This document shows positions 1-5,186 of a DNA stretch of 18,634 nt, in pieces; positions within the stretch are counted from its first letter, which is position 1, and each line of letters begins with the position of its first letter. Location: contig CAKTXN010000031.1 in assembly GCA_934630905.1 (NCBI GenBank), positions 1-18,634 on the forward strand, read 5' to 3'. Source of the stretch: an uncultured Eggerthellaceae bacterium. Lineage in GTDB: Bacteria > Actinomycetota > Coriobacteriia > Coriobacteriales > Eggerthellaceae. A program made the translations under genes and the position numbers. The notes under the pieces are model-generated. The model was not told the origin of the DNA. It was given only the letters and a program-made list of their open reading frames with translations, and ran no database searches.

Positions 1-176
1 TCGCCCTTCTTTGCCCAGGTGATGATCTTGTCTACATCGGGGCGGATTTCCTTGGCGCGCTCTTCAACGGTCTTAATGCGATCGTTCTGGAAGAGAGACT
101 TCACCAAGCTGCGCTTCATTGCCTTGGTGTGGCTCCAGTCGGTGCCGAGCTTGCGCCCTTTCTTGTAGTGTCTCAT
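1..176 (-). CDS. rplQ: 50S ribosomal protein L17, N-terminal 58 residues (cut by window edge)
   Basis: The protein begins MRHYKKGRKLGTDWSHTKAM and continues through the KSLFQNDRIKTVEERAKE segment, which is the conserved N-terminus of bacterial L17, a large-subunit protein near the exit tunnel. Only about half of a normal L17 (roughly 115-130 residues) is present because the window ends at base 1. The ATG at 174-176 lies only nine bases past the rpoA stop, the usual last-gene position of the alpha operon, so it is almost certainly co-transcribed with rpoA. Nothing unusual is visible in the part seen. Confidence 0.93.
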   Translation of the reverse strand, partial: MRHYKKGRKLGTDWSHTKAMKRSLVKSLFQNDRIKTVEERAKEIRPDVDKIITWAKKG

Positions 177-185
177 GGATATCTC

Positions 186-1136
186 CTATTGCTTCAAGTT
201 GAGGTCCATGGAAATGAGCTTATCCTTCACTTCTTCAATGGACTTCGTACCAAAGTTCCTGATGTTCAGCAAATCGTTCTCGGAGTATTCAACCAGCTGA
301 CGCACAGAGTGGATGCCCGCGCGCTTCAAGCAGTTGTAGGAACGAACGGAAAGGTCCAGATCCTCAATACGCTTGTCCAGCTCGACGTTCGATTCCTGAC
401 CCTCGGGAGCAAAAATCGAAGCAACTTCGCCCTCTTCGCCTTCGGGAAGGCTGGTCAGGCTCAGGAAAGCACCCATGTACTGATTGATAATGTTCGCAGC
501 GCGGCACACGGCATCCGTCGGATTCATGCTGCCATCGGTCTCCACCTCAAGCACCAGCCTGTCGTAGTCAGTGCGCTGACCAACGCGAGTGTCCTCGACG
601 TTCATCGTGCAACGACGTACCGGAGAGTACAGCGAATCAACGGGAATAGTTCCAATGCGGTCCTCATCGCGCTTGTTGCGCTCTGCGGAAACATAACCGC
701 GACCAACACCAATGCGGATAGCCATGTTCAGGATACCGCCATCGGCTACCGTCGCAATCACATGCTCGGGGTTGACCAGGGTGAACTCGGTGGGGACAGA
801 AATGTCCGCACCGGTCACCGTGCAGGGACCCTCAGCAGTTACATACGCAACAGCAGACTCAACGTCATCGTTGAGAGCAGAGAAGACCAGACCCTTAACA
901 TTGAGTACAATGTCGGTGATGTCTTCAACAACGCCTTCTGCAGTGGTGAACTCGTGTTGAACGCCTTCGATTTGAATAGCAGTTGCTTTCGCACCATTCA
1001 AGGAAGACAACAGCACGCGACGCATGCAGTTACCCAGTGTATAGCCATAGCCACGCTCAAGCGGTTCCACGATGTAACGAGCTACTGTGTCGTTTACCTC
1101 TTCAATTGTTACCGTCGGCCTCATGAACTCTGTCAT
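186..1136 (-). CDS. rpoA: DNA-directed RNA polymerase subunit alpha
   Basis: 316 residues, the normal size for RpoA. The N-terminal domain, which dimerises and nucleates core assembly, shows the family hallmark RGYGYTLGNCMRRVLLSSL near residue 30-47. The C-terminal domain, which binds UP-element DNA and activators, carries the helix-hairpin-helix segment LKRAGIHSVRQL and the NFGTKSIEEVKDKL stretch near the end. The ATG at 1136 has a good ribosome binding site, AAGGAGG, about ten bases upstream. It sits between rpsD and rplQ in the standard alpha-operon order. No missing domain or frameshift is seen. A long open frame on the opposite strand is only a shadow. Confidence 0.98.
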   Translation of the reverse strand: MTEFMRPTVTIEEVNDTVARYIVEPLERGYGYTLGNCMRRVLLSSLNGAKATAIQIEGVQHEFTTAEGVVEDITDIVLNVKGLVFSALNDDVESAVAYVTAEGPCTVTGADISVPTEFTLVNPEHVIATVADGGILNMAIRIGVGRGYVSAERNKRDEDRIGTIPVDSLYSPVRRCTMNVEDTRVGQRTDYDRLVLEVETDGSMNPTDAVCRAANIINQYMGAFLSLTSLPEGEEGEVASIFAPEGQESNVELDKRIEDLDLSVRSYNCLKRAGIHSVRQLVEYSENDLLNIRNFGTKSIEEVKDKLISMDLNLKQ

Positions 1137-1171
1137 GTTATATGAGCCTCCTTGCTATGCTGCTGCGGTTA

Positions 1172-1798
1172 TTACTTCGAGTAAAGTTCGACGATGAGCT
1201 GCTCGCGAATGTCCAGATCGATCTGATCGCGCTGCGGCAAGGACAGAACGCTGCCCTGCAGCTTCTCGATGTCAACCTCGAGCCAAGCAGGCACCGAAGT
1301 GCGCTCGTTGGAAATCAGAGCGCTCTGGATAACAACCATTTCCTTGGCCTTGGGAGCAACAGCAACCAAGTCGCCAGGACGCACGCGGAAAGAAGGAATG
1401 TCGACGCGGCGGCCGTTCACGGTGATGTGACCATGACGAACCTGCTGACGAGCTTCTGCGCGAGACTTGGCAAAGCCCAGACGATAAACAACGTTGTCCA
1501 AACGGCTTTCCAGAATGCGAAGCAGGTTCTCACCCGTAACGCCTTCCTGGCGGTTAGCCATATCGTAATAACCGCGGAATTGCTTCTCAAGAATACCGTA
1601 GATACGCTTGGTCTTCTGCTTCTCACGAAGCTGCATACGGTACTCGGATTCCTTCACGCGCTTTTTGCCAGCTTCACCTGGCGCATAATTGCGGCGCTCG
1701 ATTGCGCACTTTTCCGTAAAGCAACGATCGCCCTTCAGGAAGAGCTTCGCGCCTTCACGGCGGCACAAACGGCAATCCGCTCCAGTGTAACGAGCCAT
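1172..1798 (-). CDS. rpsD: 30S ribosomal protein S4, zinc-binding (C+) form
   Basis: 208 residues beginning MARYTGADCRLCRREGAKLF, the typical S4 start. S4 nucleates 30S assembly on 16S rRNA and in many bacteria represses its own operon. Four cysteines at about residues 9, 12, 26 and 31 form the zinc knuckle of the C+ type of S4. The S4 RNA-binding domain follows (RLDNVVYRLGFAKSRAEARQ, then HGHITVNGRRVDIPS around residues 95-125). An AAAGGAT ribosome binding site lies upstream of the ATG at 1798. It is flanked by rpsK and rpoA, the gram-positive alpha-operon order. Confidence 0.98.
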   Translation of the reverse strand: MARYTGADCRLCRREGAKLFLKGDRCFTEKCAIERRNYAPGEAGKKRVKESEYRMQLREKQKTKRIYGILEKQFRGYYDMANRQEGVTGENLLRILESRLDNVVYRLGFAKSRAEARQQVRHGHITVNGRRVDIPSFRVRPGDLVAVAPKAKEMVVIQSALISNERTSVPAWLEVDIEKLQGSVLSLPQRDQIDLDIREQLIVELYSK

Positions 1799-1818
1799 AA
1801 TTTAGCTAATCCTTTCAA

Positions 1819-2217
1819 CTACACGCGACGACGCTTGCGCGGACGGCAACCGTTGTGCGGAATGGGCGTGCAATCCTGAATGCTGGAAACTTCCAGACCA
1901 GCAGCCTGCAAAGAACGGATAGCGGTTTCACGACCAGAGCCGGGGCCCTTGACGTAAACAGCAACCTTGCGCAGACCGTGCTCCATAGCAGTCTTCGCAG
2001 CCTGCTCTGCAGCCATCTGGGCAGCAAACGGGGTAGACTTACGAGAACCCTTGAAACCTACGGTACCAGCGGAATTCCAGGAGATAACGTTGCCCTGCGG
2101 ATCGGTGATGGTAACGATGGTGTTGTTGAAGGTAGACTTGATGTGTGCAGCGCCAACAGCAATGTTCTTGCGCTCTGAACGCTTTACGCGTGCACGAAGA
2201 TTTTTCTTAGTTGCCAC
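1819..2217 (-). CDS. rpsK: 30S ribosomal protein S11
   Basis: 132 residues with the family core NIAVGAAHIKSTFNNTIVTI, the central AAKTAMEHGLRKVAVYVKGPGSG segment and the C-terminal DCTPIPHNGCRPRKRRRV tail. S11 sits on the platform of the small subunit near the mRNA exit site. The start is GTG at 2215-2217, preceded by AAGGGG about nine bases upstream; this start gives the expected length. It is 13 bases downstream of the rpsM stop, consistent with co-transcription and probable translational coupling. Confidence 0.97.
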   Translation of the reverse strand: MATKKNLRARVKRSERKNIAVGAAHIKSTFNNTIVTITDPQGNVISWNSAGTVGFKGSRKSTPFAAQMAAEQAAKTAMEHGLRKVAVYVKGPGSGRETAIRSLQAAGLEVSSIQDCTPIPHNGCRPRKRRRV

Positions 2218-2230
2218 GACTGACTACCCC

Positions 2231-2599
2231 TTACTTCTTCTTGCCACCGATTTGACGCTTCGGTCCCTTACGGGTACGAGCATTCGTATGGGTGCGCTGA
2301 CCGCGAACGGGCAGGCCCTTACGATGGCGAAGGCCACGGTAGCAACCAATTTCCATGAGGCGCTTTACGTTCATGCTAACTTCACGATGAAGGTCACCCT
2401 CCGTCTTAACGTTAGCCTGAATGTAGTCACGCAGTTTGCCCAAATCCTCTTCAGTAAGATCGTTGGTGCGGGTGTCGGGGTTAACGCCGGTCTCCGCAAG
2501 AATCTTCTTAGAAGTGGTCAGGCCAATGCCGTAGATGTAGGTCAAGGCGACCTCAATGCGCTTATCGCGAGGAAGGTCGACACCAACAAGACGTGCCAT
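2231..2599 (-). CDS. rpsM: 30S ribosomal protein S13
   Basis: 122 residues, starting MARLVGVDLPRDKRIEVALT with the helix-two-turn-helix region TYIYGIGLTTSKKIL and the C-terminal RGLPVRGQRTHTNARTRKG basic tail that contacts tRNA and 16S rRNA in the small-subunit head. The start ATG at 2599 is preceded by GAGGGG. It follows rpmJ by 22 bases and precedes rpsK, as in most gram-positive alpha operons. No abnormality is seen. Confidence 0.97.
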   Translation of the reverse strand: MARLVGVDLPRDKRIEVALTYIYGIGLTTSKKILAETGVNPDTRTNDLTEEDLGKLRDYIQANVKTEGDLHREVSMNVKRLMEIGCYRGLRHRKGLPVRGQRTHTNARTRKGPKRQIGGKKK

Positions 2600-2621
2600 A
2601 ATTATCGTCCCCTCTCTCTTC

Positions 2622-2735
2622 CTAGCCCTGACGCTGCTTGTGACGCGGGTTTTCGCAAATCACAAGAACTTTGCCATGACGACGGATGATTTTGCACTTG
2701 TCGCACATTTTCTTGACCGAAGGACGTACCTTCAT
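2622..2735 (-). CDS. rpmJ: 50S ribosomal protein L36, zinc-binding form
   Basis: A 37-residue protein, MKVRPSVKKMCDKCKIIRRH followed by GKVLVICENPRHKQRQG. This is full-length L36, the smallest large-subunit protein. Cys11, Cys14, Cys27 and His32 are the zinc ligands, so this is the C+ paralogue rather than the zinc-free form. The ATG at 2735 follows an AAAGGAA ribosome binding site at a six-base spacing. It is the first gene of the rpmJ-rpsM-rpsK-rpsD-rpoA-rplQ operon, because a terminator after infA separates it from the upstream gene. Confidence 0.96.
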   Translation of the reverse strand: MKVRPSVKKMCDKCKIIRRHGKVLVICENPRHKQRQG

Positions 2736-2765
2736 TTTGTCTTCCTTTCGGTAATGTGAACTACT

Positions 2766-2831
2766 TTATCTTCACACCCAGCCGCTGGTGTTTATTTGCT
2801 TACGATCAAGGCAAGTGGCTGGCTTGCCTTG
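2766..2831 (-). promoter_or_regulatory. Structured 5' leader upstream of the rpmJ operon
   Basis: Between the infA terminator and rpmJ there are two consecutive inverted repeats. One is a perfect 9-bp stem, CAAGGCAAG at 2807-2815 with CTTGCCTTG at 2823-2831 and a 7-base loop. The other is a shorter stem around 2774-2793 (AGC/GCT flanked by ACACC and GGGTGT on the minus strand). Neither is followed by a T-run, so they are not ordinary terminators. A leader that folds ahead of a ribosomal-protein operon containing rpsD suggests autogenous control by S4 or an attenuator, but this is inference. I see no convincing promoter hexamers here. Confidence 0.4.
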
Positions 2832-2843
2832 GGACTCACGCGC

Positions 2844-2876
2844 AAAAAAGCCCGCACAGTTGTCCCGACTGCGCAG
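2844..2876 (-). terminator. Rho-independent terminator of infA
   Basis: Read on the minus strand, a 9-bp stem (CTGCGCAGT pairing with ACTGTGCGG, two G-T wobbles, 7-base loop) is followed by GC and six T residues. It starts about 20 bases after the infA stop and should end the infA transcript, which makes infA monocistronic. Confidence 0.85.
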
Positions 2877-2894
2877 ACTGCGTACCGCCTCGAA

Positions 2895-3113
2895 CTACTT
2901 AAAACGGTAAGTGATGCGCCCGCGGTTCAAGTCATAAACCGAGAGCTCAACCGTGACCTTATCACCGGGCAAGATCTTAATGTAGTGCATACGCATCTTG
3001 CCAGAGATGTGGGCCAGGATTTTGTGACCATTCTCAAGTTCTACCTGGAACATAGCGTTCGGTAGCGCCTCAAGAACGGTGCCTTCGAGTTCGATAACAT
3101 CTTCTTTGGCCAA
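2895..3113 (-). CDS. infA: Translation initiation factor IF-1
   Basis: 72 residues, LAKEDVIELEGTVLEALPNA onward, ending in the DLNRGRITYRF motif. This is the OB-fold factor that occupies the ribosomal A site during initiation. The start is a TTG at 3111-3113: the frame is open further upstream, but a GAGGAG ribosome binding site lies five bases before this codon and the result has the exact family length. Unlike the common arrangement (adk-map-infA-rpmJ), here infA has its own promoter upstream and a strong terminator downstream. The upstream neighbours are tRNA genes. Confidence 0.95.
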   Translation of the reverse strand: MAKEDVIELEGTVLEALPNAMFQVELENGHKILAHISGKMRMHYIKILPGDKVTVELSVYDLNRGRITYRFK

Positions 3114-3154
3114 AAGTTCTCCTCTAACCAAAACTGCCTTTAACGCGAAGATGA

Positions 3155-3183
3155 ATGATAGCAAAGAATTATTTATTTGTACA
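3155..3183 (-). promoter_or_regulatory. Predicted promoter of infA
   Basis: On the minus strand, TGTACA (3178-3183) and TATCAT (3155-3160) are separated by 17 bases. A TGC immediately before the -10 makes it an extended -10 box. The stretch just upstream of the -35 is A/T-rich, like an UP element. Transcription would start about 35-40 bases before the infA TTG. Confidence 0.65.
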
Positions 3184-3209
3184 GTATTTTTTGGAAAAAA
3201 GTGCACGAA

Positions 3210-3239
3210 CCGACAAACCAAATTTTTGTTGGCTTTTTT
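3210..3239 (+). terminator. Terminator-like hairpin facing the plus strand
   Basis: CCGACAAA (3210-3217) pairs with TTTGTTGG (3225-3232, one mismatch) and is followed by C and six T residues. It has the form of an intrinsic terminator on the plus strand, yet no plus-strand gene lies upstream. It may block antisense transcription into the repeat region, or be a relic. Confidence 0.45.
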
Positions 3240-3250
3240 ACCTGCATGTC

Positions 3251-3364
3251 AGGCGTGCGGTCAGGCCGCGCAGCTCTCGTATTCCCTTACGAAGCCGCCA
3301 GGTACTTGCGCTGCTAAGAACGCCACCGCCTTGTCGGTGCCATGATTCTCTAAGACTCACGCCT
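3251..3364 (-). other. Potentially structured non-coding segment of 114 nt
   Basis: The ends form a perfect 7-bp closing stem (AGGCGTG at 3251-3257 and CACGCCT at 3358-3364). Inside lie further short perfect stems: CGTA/TACG (3279-3291), GCAGC/GCTGC, and a CACCG/CGGTG hairpin near 3322-3337. There is no credible reading frame with a ribosome binding site. I compared it by eye with 5S rRNA, SRP RNA and tRNA and found no match. It could be a small RNA or a leader upstream of the infA promoter; expression is unproven. Confidence 0.35.
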
Positions 3365-3367
3365 TAG

Positions 3368-3408
3368 GCGAGATCTTTCGGCTTTACCACCGAAGGAGAA
3401 AATCTCGC
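3368..3408. repeat. Long inverted repeat with internal stem
   Basis: GCGAGAT (3368-3374) and ATCTCGC (3402-3408) form a perfect outer stem, and CTTTCGG/CCGAAG(G) forms an inner stem with a short loop. There is no T-run on either strand. It lies directly next to the tandem repeat and probably belongs to the same repeat-rich island. Confidence 0.6.
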
Positions 3409-3417
3409 AATCTGCTT

Positions 3418-3568
3418 CTTCAGAAGCTCTGTGGGGCGTTAGATGAGGTTGTCTCGAAACCGTAGCGTACTTCGGCTACGTGAACAACGCCGAACCTCAC
3501 TTCCCTTCAGAAGCTCTGTGGGGCGTTAGATGAGGTCGTCTCGAGACCGTAGCGTACTTCGGCTACGT
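3418..3568. repeat. Tandem direct repeat, 64-bp core, period 87 bp
   Basis: The 64 bases at 3418-3481 recur at 3505-3568 with two substitutions (t/c and a/g). Each copy contains a short hairpin, CGTAGC/GCTACG, with an 8-base loop, and an outer GAGGTY stem whose partner RACCTC lies further downstream. The two copies sit between tRNA-Gln and infA. No protein reading is credible. Origin and function are unknown. Confidence 0.85.
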
Positions 3569-3606
3569 AAGGTCGAGAGAAAGACCTCAGATAATGTCCC
3601 ACAGAG
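3514..3606. repeat. Large imperfect palindrome around the second repeat copy
   Basis: The 24 bases at 3514-3537 are complementary to 3583-3606, with only a few mismatches, some of which are G-T pairs. They enclose GTCTCGAGAC (a perfect 10-bp palindrome) and the CGTAGC hairpin. A further short perfect hairpin, CCACAGA/TCTGTGG with a 3-base loop, overlaps its right edge at 3599-3615, immediately 3' of tRNA-Gln on the minus strand. Such a fold may act in tRNA 3' processing or transcription termination, although no T-run follows. Confidence 0.6.
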
Positions 3607-3612
3607 TTTCTG

Positions 3613-3686
3613 TGGCTGGGGTACCAGGATTCGAACCTAGGTAGCTGGTACCAAAAACCAGAGTCCTGCCGCTGGACGATACCCCA
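3613..3686 (-). tRNA. tRNA-Gln (anticodon TTG)
   Basis: Read on the minus strand, the gene starts TGGGGTA and ends TACCCCA-G-CCA, so the CCA end is encoded. The acceptor stem is fully paired. The anticodon arm CTGGT/ACCAG presents a 7-base loop TTTTGGT with TTG at positions 34-36. The T loop is TTCGAAT. It lies 17 bases after tRNA-Lys, and both probably come from one precursor. Confidence 0.95.
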
Positions 3687-3703
3687 GTCTCCAAGCACGT
3701 GAA

Positions 3704-3779
3704 TGGTGGACCGTCAGGGACTCGAACCCTGGACCTTGGGATTAAAAGTCCCCTGCTCTACCAACTGAGCTAACGGTCC
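3704..3779 (-). tRNA. tRNA-Lys (anticodon TTT)
   Basis: 76 bases including an encoded CCA. The acceptor stem is GGACCGT/ACGGTCC. The D arm contains AGCTCAGTTGGTAGAGC. The anticodon loop CTTTTAA gives TTT, and the T loop is TTCGAGT. It is the first gene of a two-tRNA unit with tRNA-Gln, with a strong promoter about 20 bases upstream. Confidence 0.96.
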
Positions 3780-3798
3780 GTTCTACACGCAAGCATGT

Positions 3799-3827
3799 AT
3801 TGTAACCTGCTTGCCCCGCAAGGTCAA
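3799..3827 (-). promoter_or_regulatory. Promoter of the tRNA-Lys/tRNA-Gln unit
   Basis: On the minus strand, TTGACC (3822-3827) and TACAAT (3799-3804) are separated by exactly 17 bases, a near-consensus sigma-70 type promoter. It is about 19 bases upstream of the mature 5' end of tRNA-Lys. Confidence 0.85.
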
Positions 3828-3864
3828 ACATTTTTCGCGGACTTTTGAAGCTTTTGAGAAGCTC

Positions 3865-4863
3865 TTAGAACGTAATGCCCACCAAACTTATCAGAAGCCC
3901 CCAAACAATACCCGTGACCAGCAGCCCCGCTATAATCGCAACGGTACGCGATACGGGTCGGTTTGCGCGCGCCAGCACCAAAAGTCCCACACCCGCGGAA
4001 ACCAAAAGGCCGGCAATCATAGCGCCCGAACCCAAAACACCCTCAAGGTACAGCTGCGCAATAACCACGCTTGCCGCGCAATTCGGAATAAGACCCGCAA
4101 TCGCAGAGCACGCAATCGAAAGCGCCTCATTTTGGCTCACGAATGCTGCCAGCGCGTCTTCGCCGACCCCTTCGATAACCGCATTGAGCGCGAGTGAAAT
4201 AACGAAAATGAAGACGGTTACTTCAAGCGTGTGTTTAAGCGCGCTGCGGATAATGCCCGACCAGCCGCCGGAATCATGGTCATGGCTGTGATCGTGCGCA
4301 TGGTGCTGGTGATCGCAATCTTTCGCGCAATCATCGTGGTGCCCGTACACCATTTCGGGATGCTCGGTGCAGGTCTGACAGCTGTGGCTGCAGGCGCAAC
4401 GATCGCGCTGGCACAGCTCGTGGATGCGCAAGCCTTCCTGAGCAGCGCTGCGGCGACGCACCGCAAAATCAATGACGAAGCCCATGACCATGCCAATAAT
4501 CAGCTTTGTAACAAGAACGCCGGCAATAGTCCCCATGGGGGCTTGCTCGGCAATAAAAATGGGCAGCATCTCGTCTGACGTGGAAAGATACACTGCGAAC
4601 AGCGTGCCCAACGTGATAACGCGCCCCGCGTAAAGCGTAGAAGCAGCAGCAGAGAAGCCGCATTGGGGAACCACGCCCAGAACAGCGCCAATAGCAGGAC
4701 CAGCCGCGCCCGCCTTGCGCACCGCTTCCTGCGTTTTTGTTCCCGTTTTATGCTCAAGCCACTCCATAACAAGGTACGTCACGAAGAGAAACGGGATGAG
4801 TTTTAAGGTGTCGATGGCGGCATCGGCCAGCACATCAAGAGCTATGTCAATTAATTCTTCCAT
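3865..4863 (-). CDS. ArsP_2-type heavy-metal/arsenic exporter with Cys/His-rich loop
   Basis: 332 residues, a polytopic membrane protein built from two similar halves. Each half has a glycine-rich helix with a P-x-C motif: GVVPQCGFSAAAS in the first and GLIPNCAASVVIA in the second. This is the pattern I associate with the putative 10-TM exporters (arsenic efflux/ArsP_2, sometimes annotated as putative manganese transporter). Between the halves, at about residues 150-200, lies a cytoplasmic-looking loop with seven or more Cys and about fifteen His, suited to binding a soft or transition metal. I chose the ATG at 4863. No good ribosome binding site is present at any candidate start, but a -10-like TAGAAT ends seven bases upstream, suggesting a leaderless mRNA. 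Starts at 4872 or TTG 4896 are possible. The substrate is unproven. Confidence 0.75.
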   Translation of the reverse strand: MEELIDIALDVLADAAIDTLKLIPFLFVTYLVMEWLEHKTGTKTQEAVRKAGAAGPAIGAVLGVVPQCGFSAAASTLYAGRVITLGTLFAVYLSTSDEMLPIFIAEQAPMGTIAGVLVTKLIIGMVMGFVIDFAVRRRSAAQEGLRIHELCQRDRCACSHSCQTCTEHPEMVYGHHDDCAKDCDHQHHAHDHSHDHDSGGWSGIIRSALKHTLEVTVFIFVISLALNAVIEGVGEDALAAFVSQNEALSIACSAIAGLIPNCAASVVIAQLYLEGVLGSGAMIAGLLVSAGVGLLVLARANRPVSRTVAIIAGLLVTGIVWGLLISLVGITF

Positions 4864-4870
4864 AAGGCGC

Positions 4871-4876
4871 ATTCTA
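4871..4876 (-). promoter_or_regulatory. Possible -10 element for a leaderless exporter mRNA
   Basis: The minus strand reads TGTTAGAATGCGCCTTATGG. TAGAAT as -10 would place the first transcribed base at or within two bases of the ATG at 4863. No -35 match stands at 16-18 bases, so support is limited to the -10, its spacing, and the lack of a ribosome binding site. Confidence 0.35.
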
Positions 4877-5100
4877 ACAGAACGATTCGCGCTCAAAGCT
4901 CAAGCGAGGCCAACGAAATGTGAATCTCCTTGAAAGCTCCCCTAATCGCAAGATTGGCACAAACCGGGCAGAGCAAGGGCAAGCACGCGAAGGCGGCAAA
5001 TACTCCAACAACATGCATGGAAGCCCCACCGACTCGCACGAAGCATTCCAGCCTGCTTGCAGCAACACATGTCCGAAACGCTGAAACGGCGTTCAAACAG
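4877..5100. other. Intergenic stretch without recognised features
   Basis: This is the spacer between the groEL terminator and the exporter gene, both on the minus strand. Short open frames exist on both strands, but none has a plausible ribosome binding site, and their translations are Ala/Arg/Cys-rich in the way of random GC-rich sequence. Confidence 0.5.
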
Positions 5101-5134
5101 CAAGAAAGGCGAAGCCCGCAGGCCTCGCCTTTCG
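5101..5134 (-). terminator. Rho-independent terminator of groESL
   Basis: On the minus strand AAAGGCGA pairs with TCGCCTTT across a GC-rich loop region and is followed by a short CTT-containing T-rich tail. It lies about 50 bases after the groEL stop, the only gene on that strand that could use it. Confidence 0.75.
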
Positions 5135-5186
5135 TTTGCACGCAATCAAGCAGCTGGTACTAAAAAATGAATCGGCTTGCGCGCGA

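Noticed and set aside
129..1145. 338-codon plus-strand open frame over rpoA
   Set aside because: It is antisense to a certain rpoA; the translation matches no family and only mirrors the codon pattern of the real gene.
3251..3364. Possible 5S rRNA, SRP RNA or other known RNA
   Set aside because: Length and closing stem invite the idea, but the diagnostic conserved loops of these RNAs are absent on both strands when read by eye.
3079..3367. Two overlapping plus-strand frames of 70-88 codons near infA
   Set aside because: They run antisense to the infA leader and promoter, then into the repeat region; no ribosome binding site and no recognisable protein.
3418..3568. CRISPR-like repeat
   Set aside because: Only two copies with a 64-bp repeat and a 23-bp interval, strong internal palindromes and no cas genes; this does not fit a CRISPR array.
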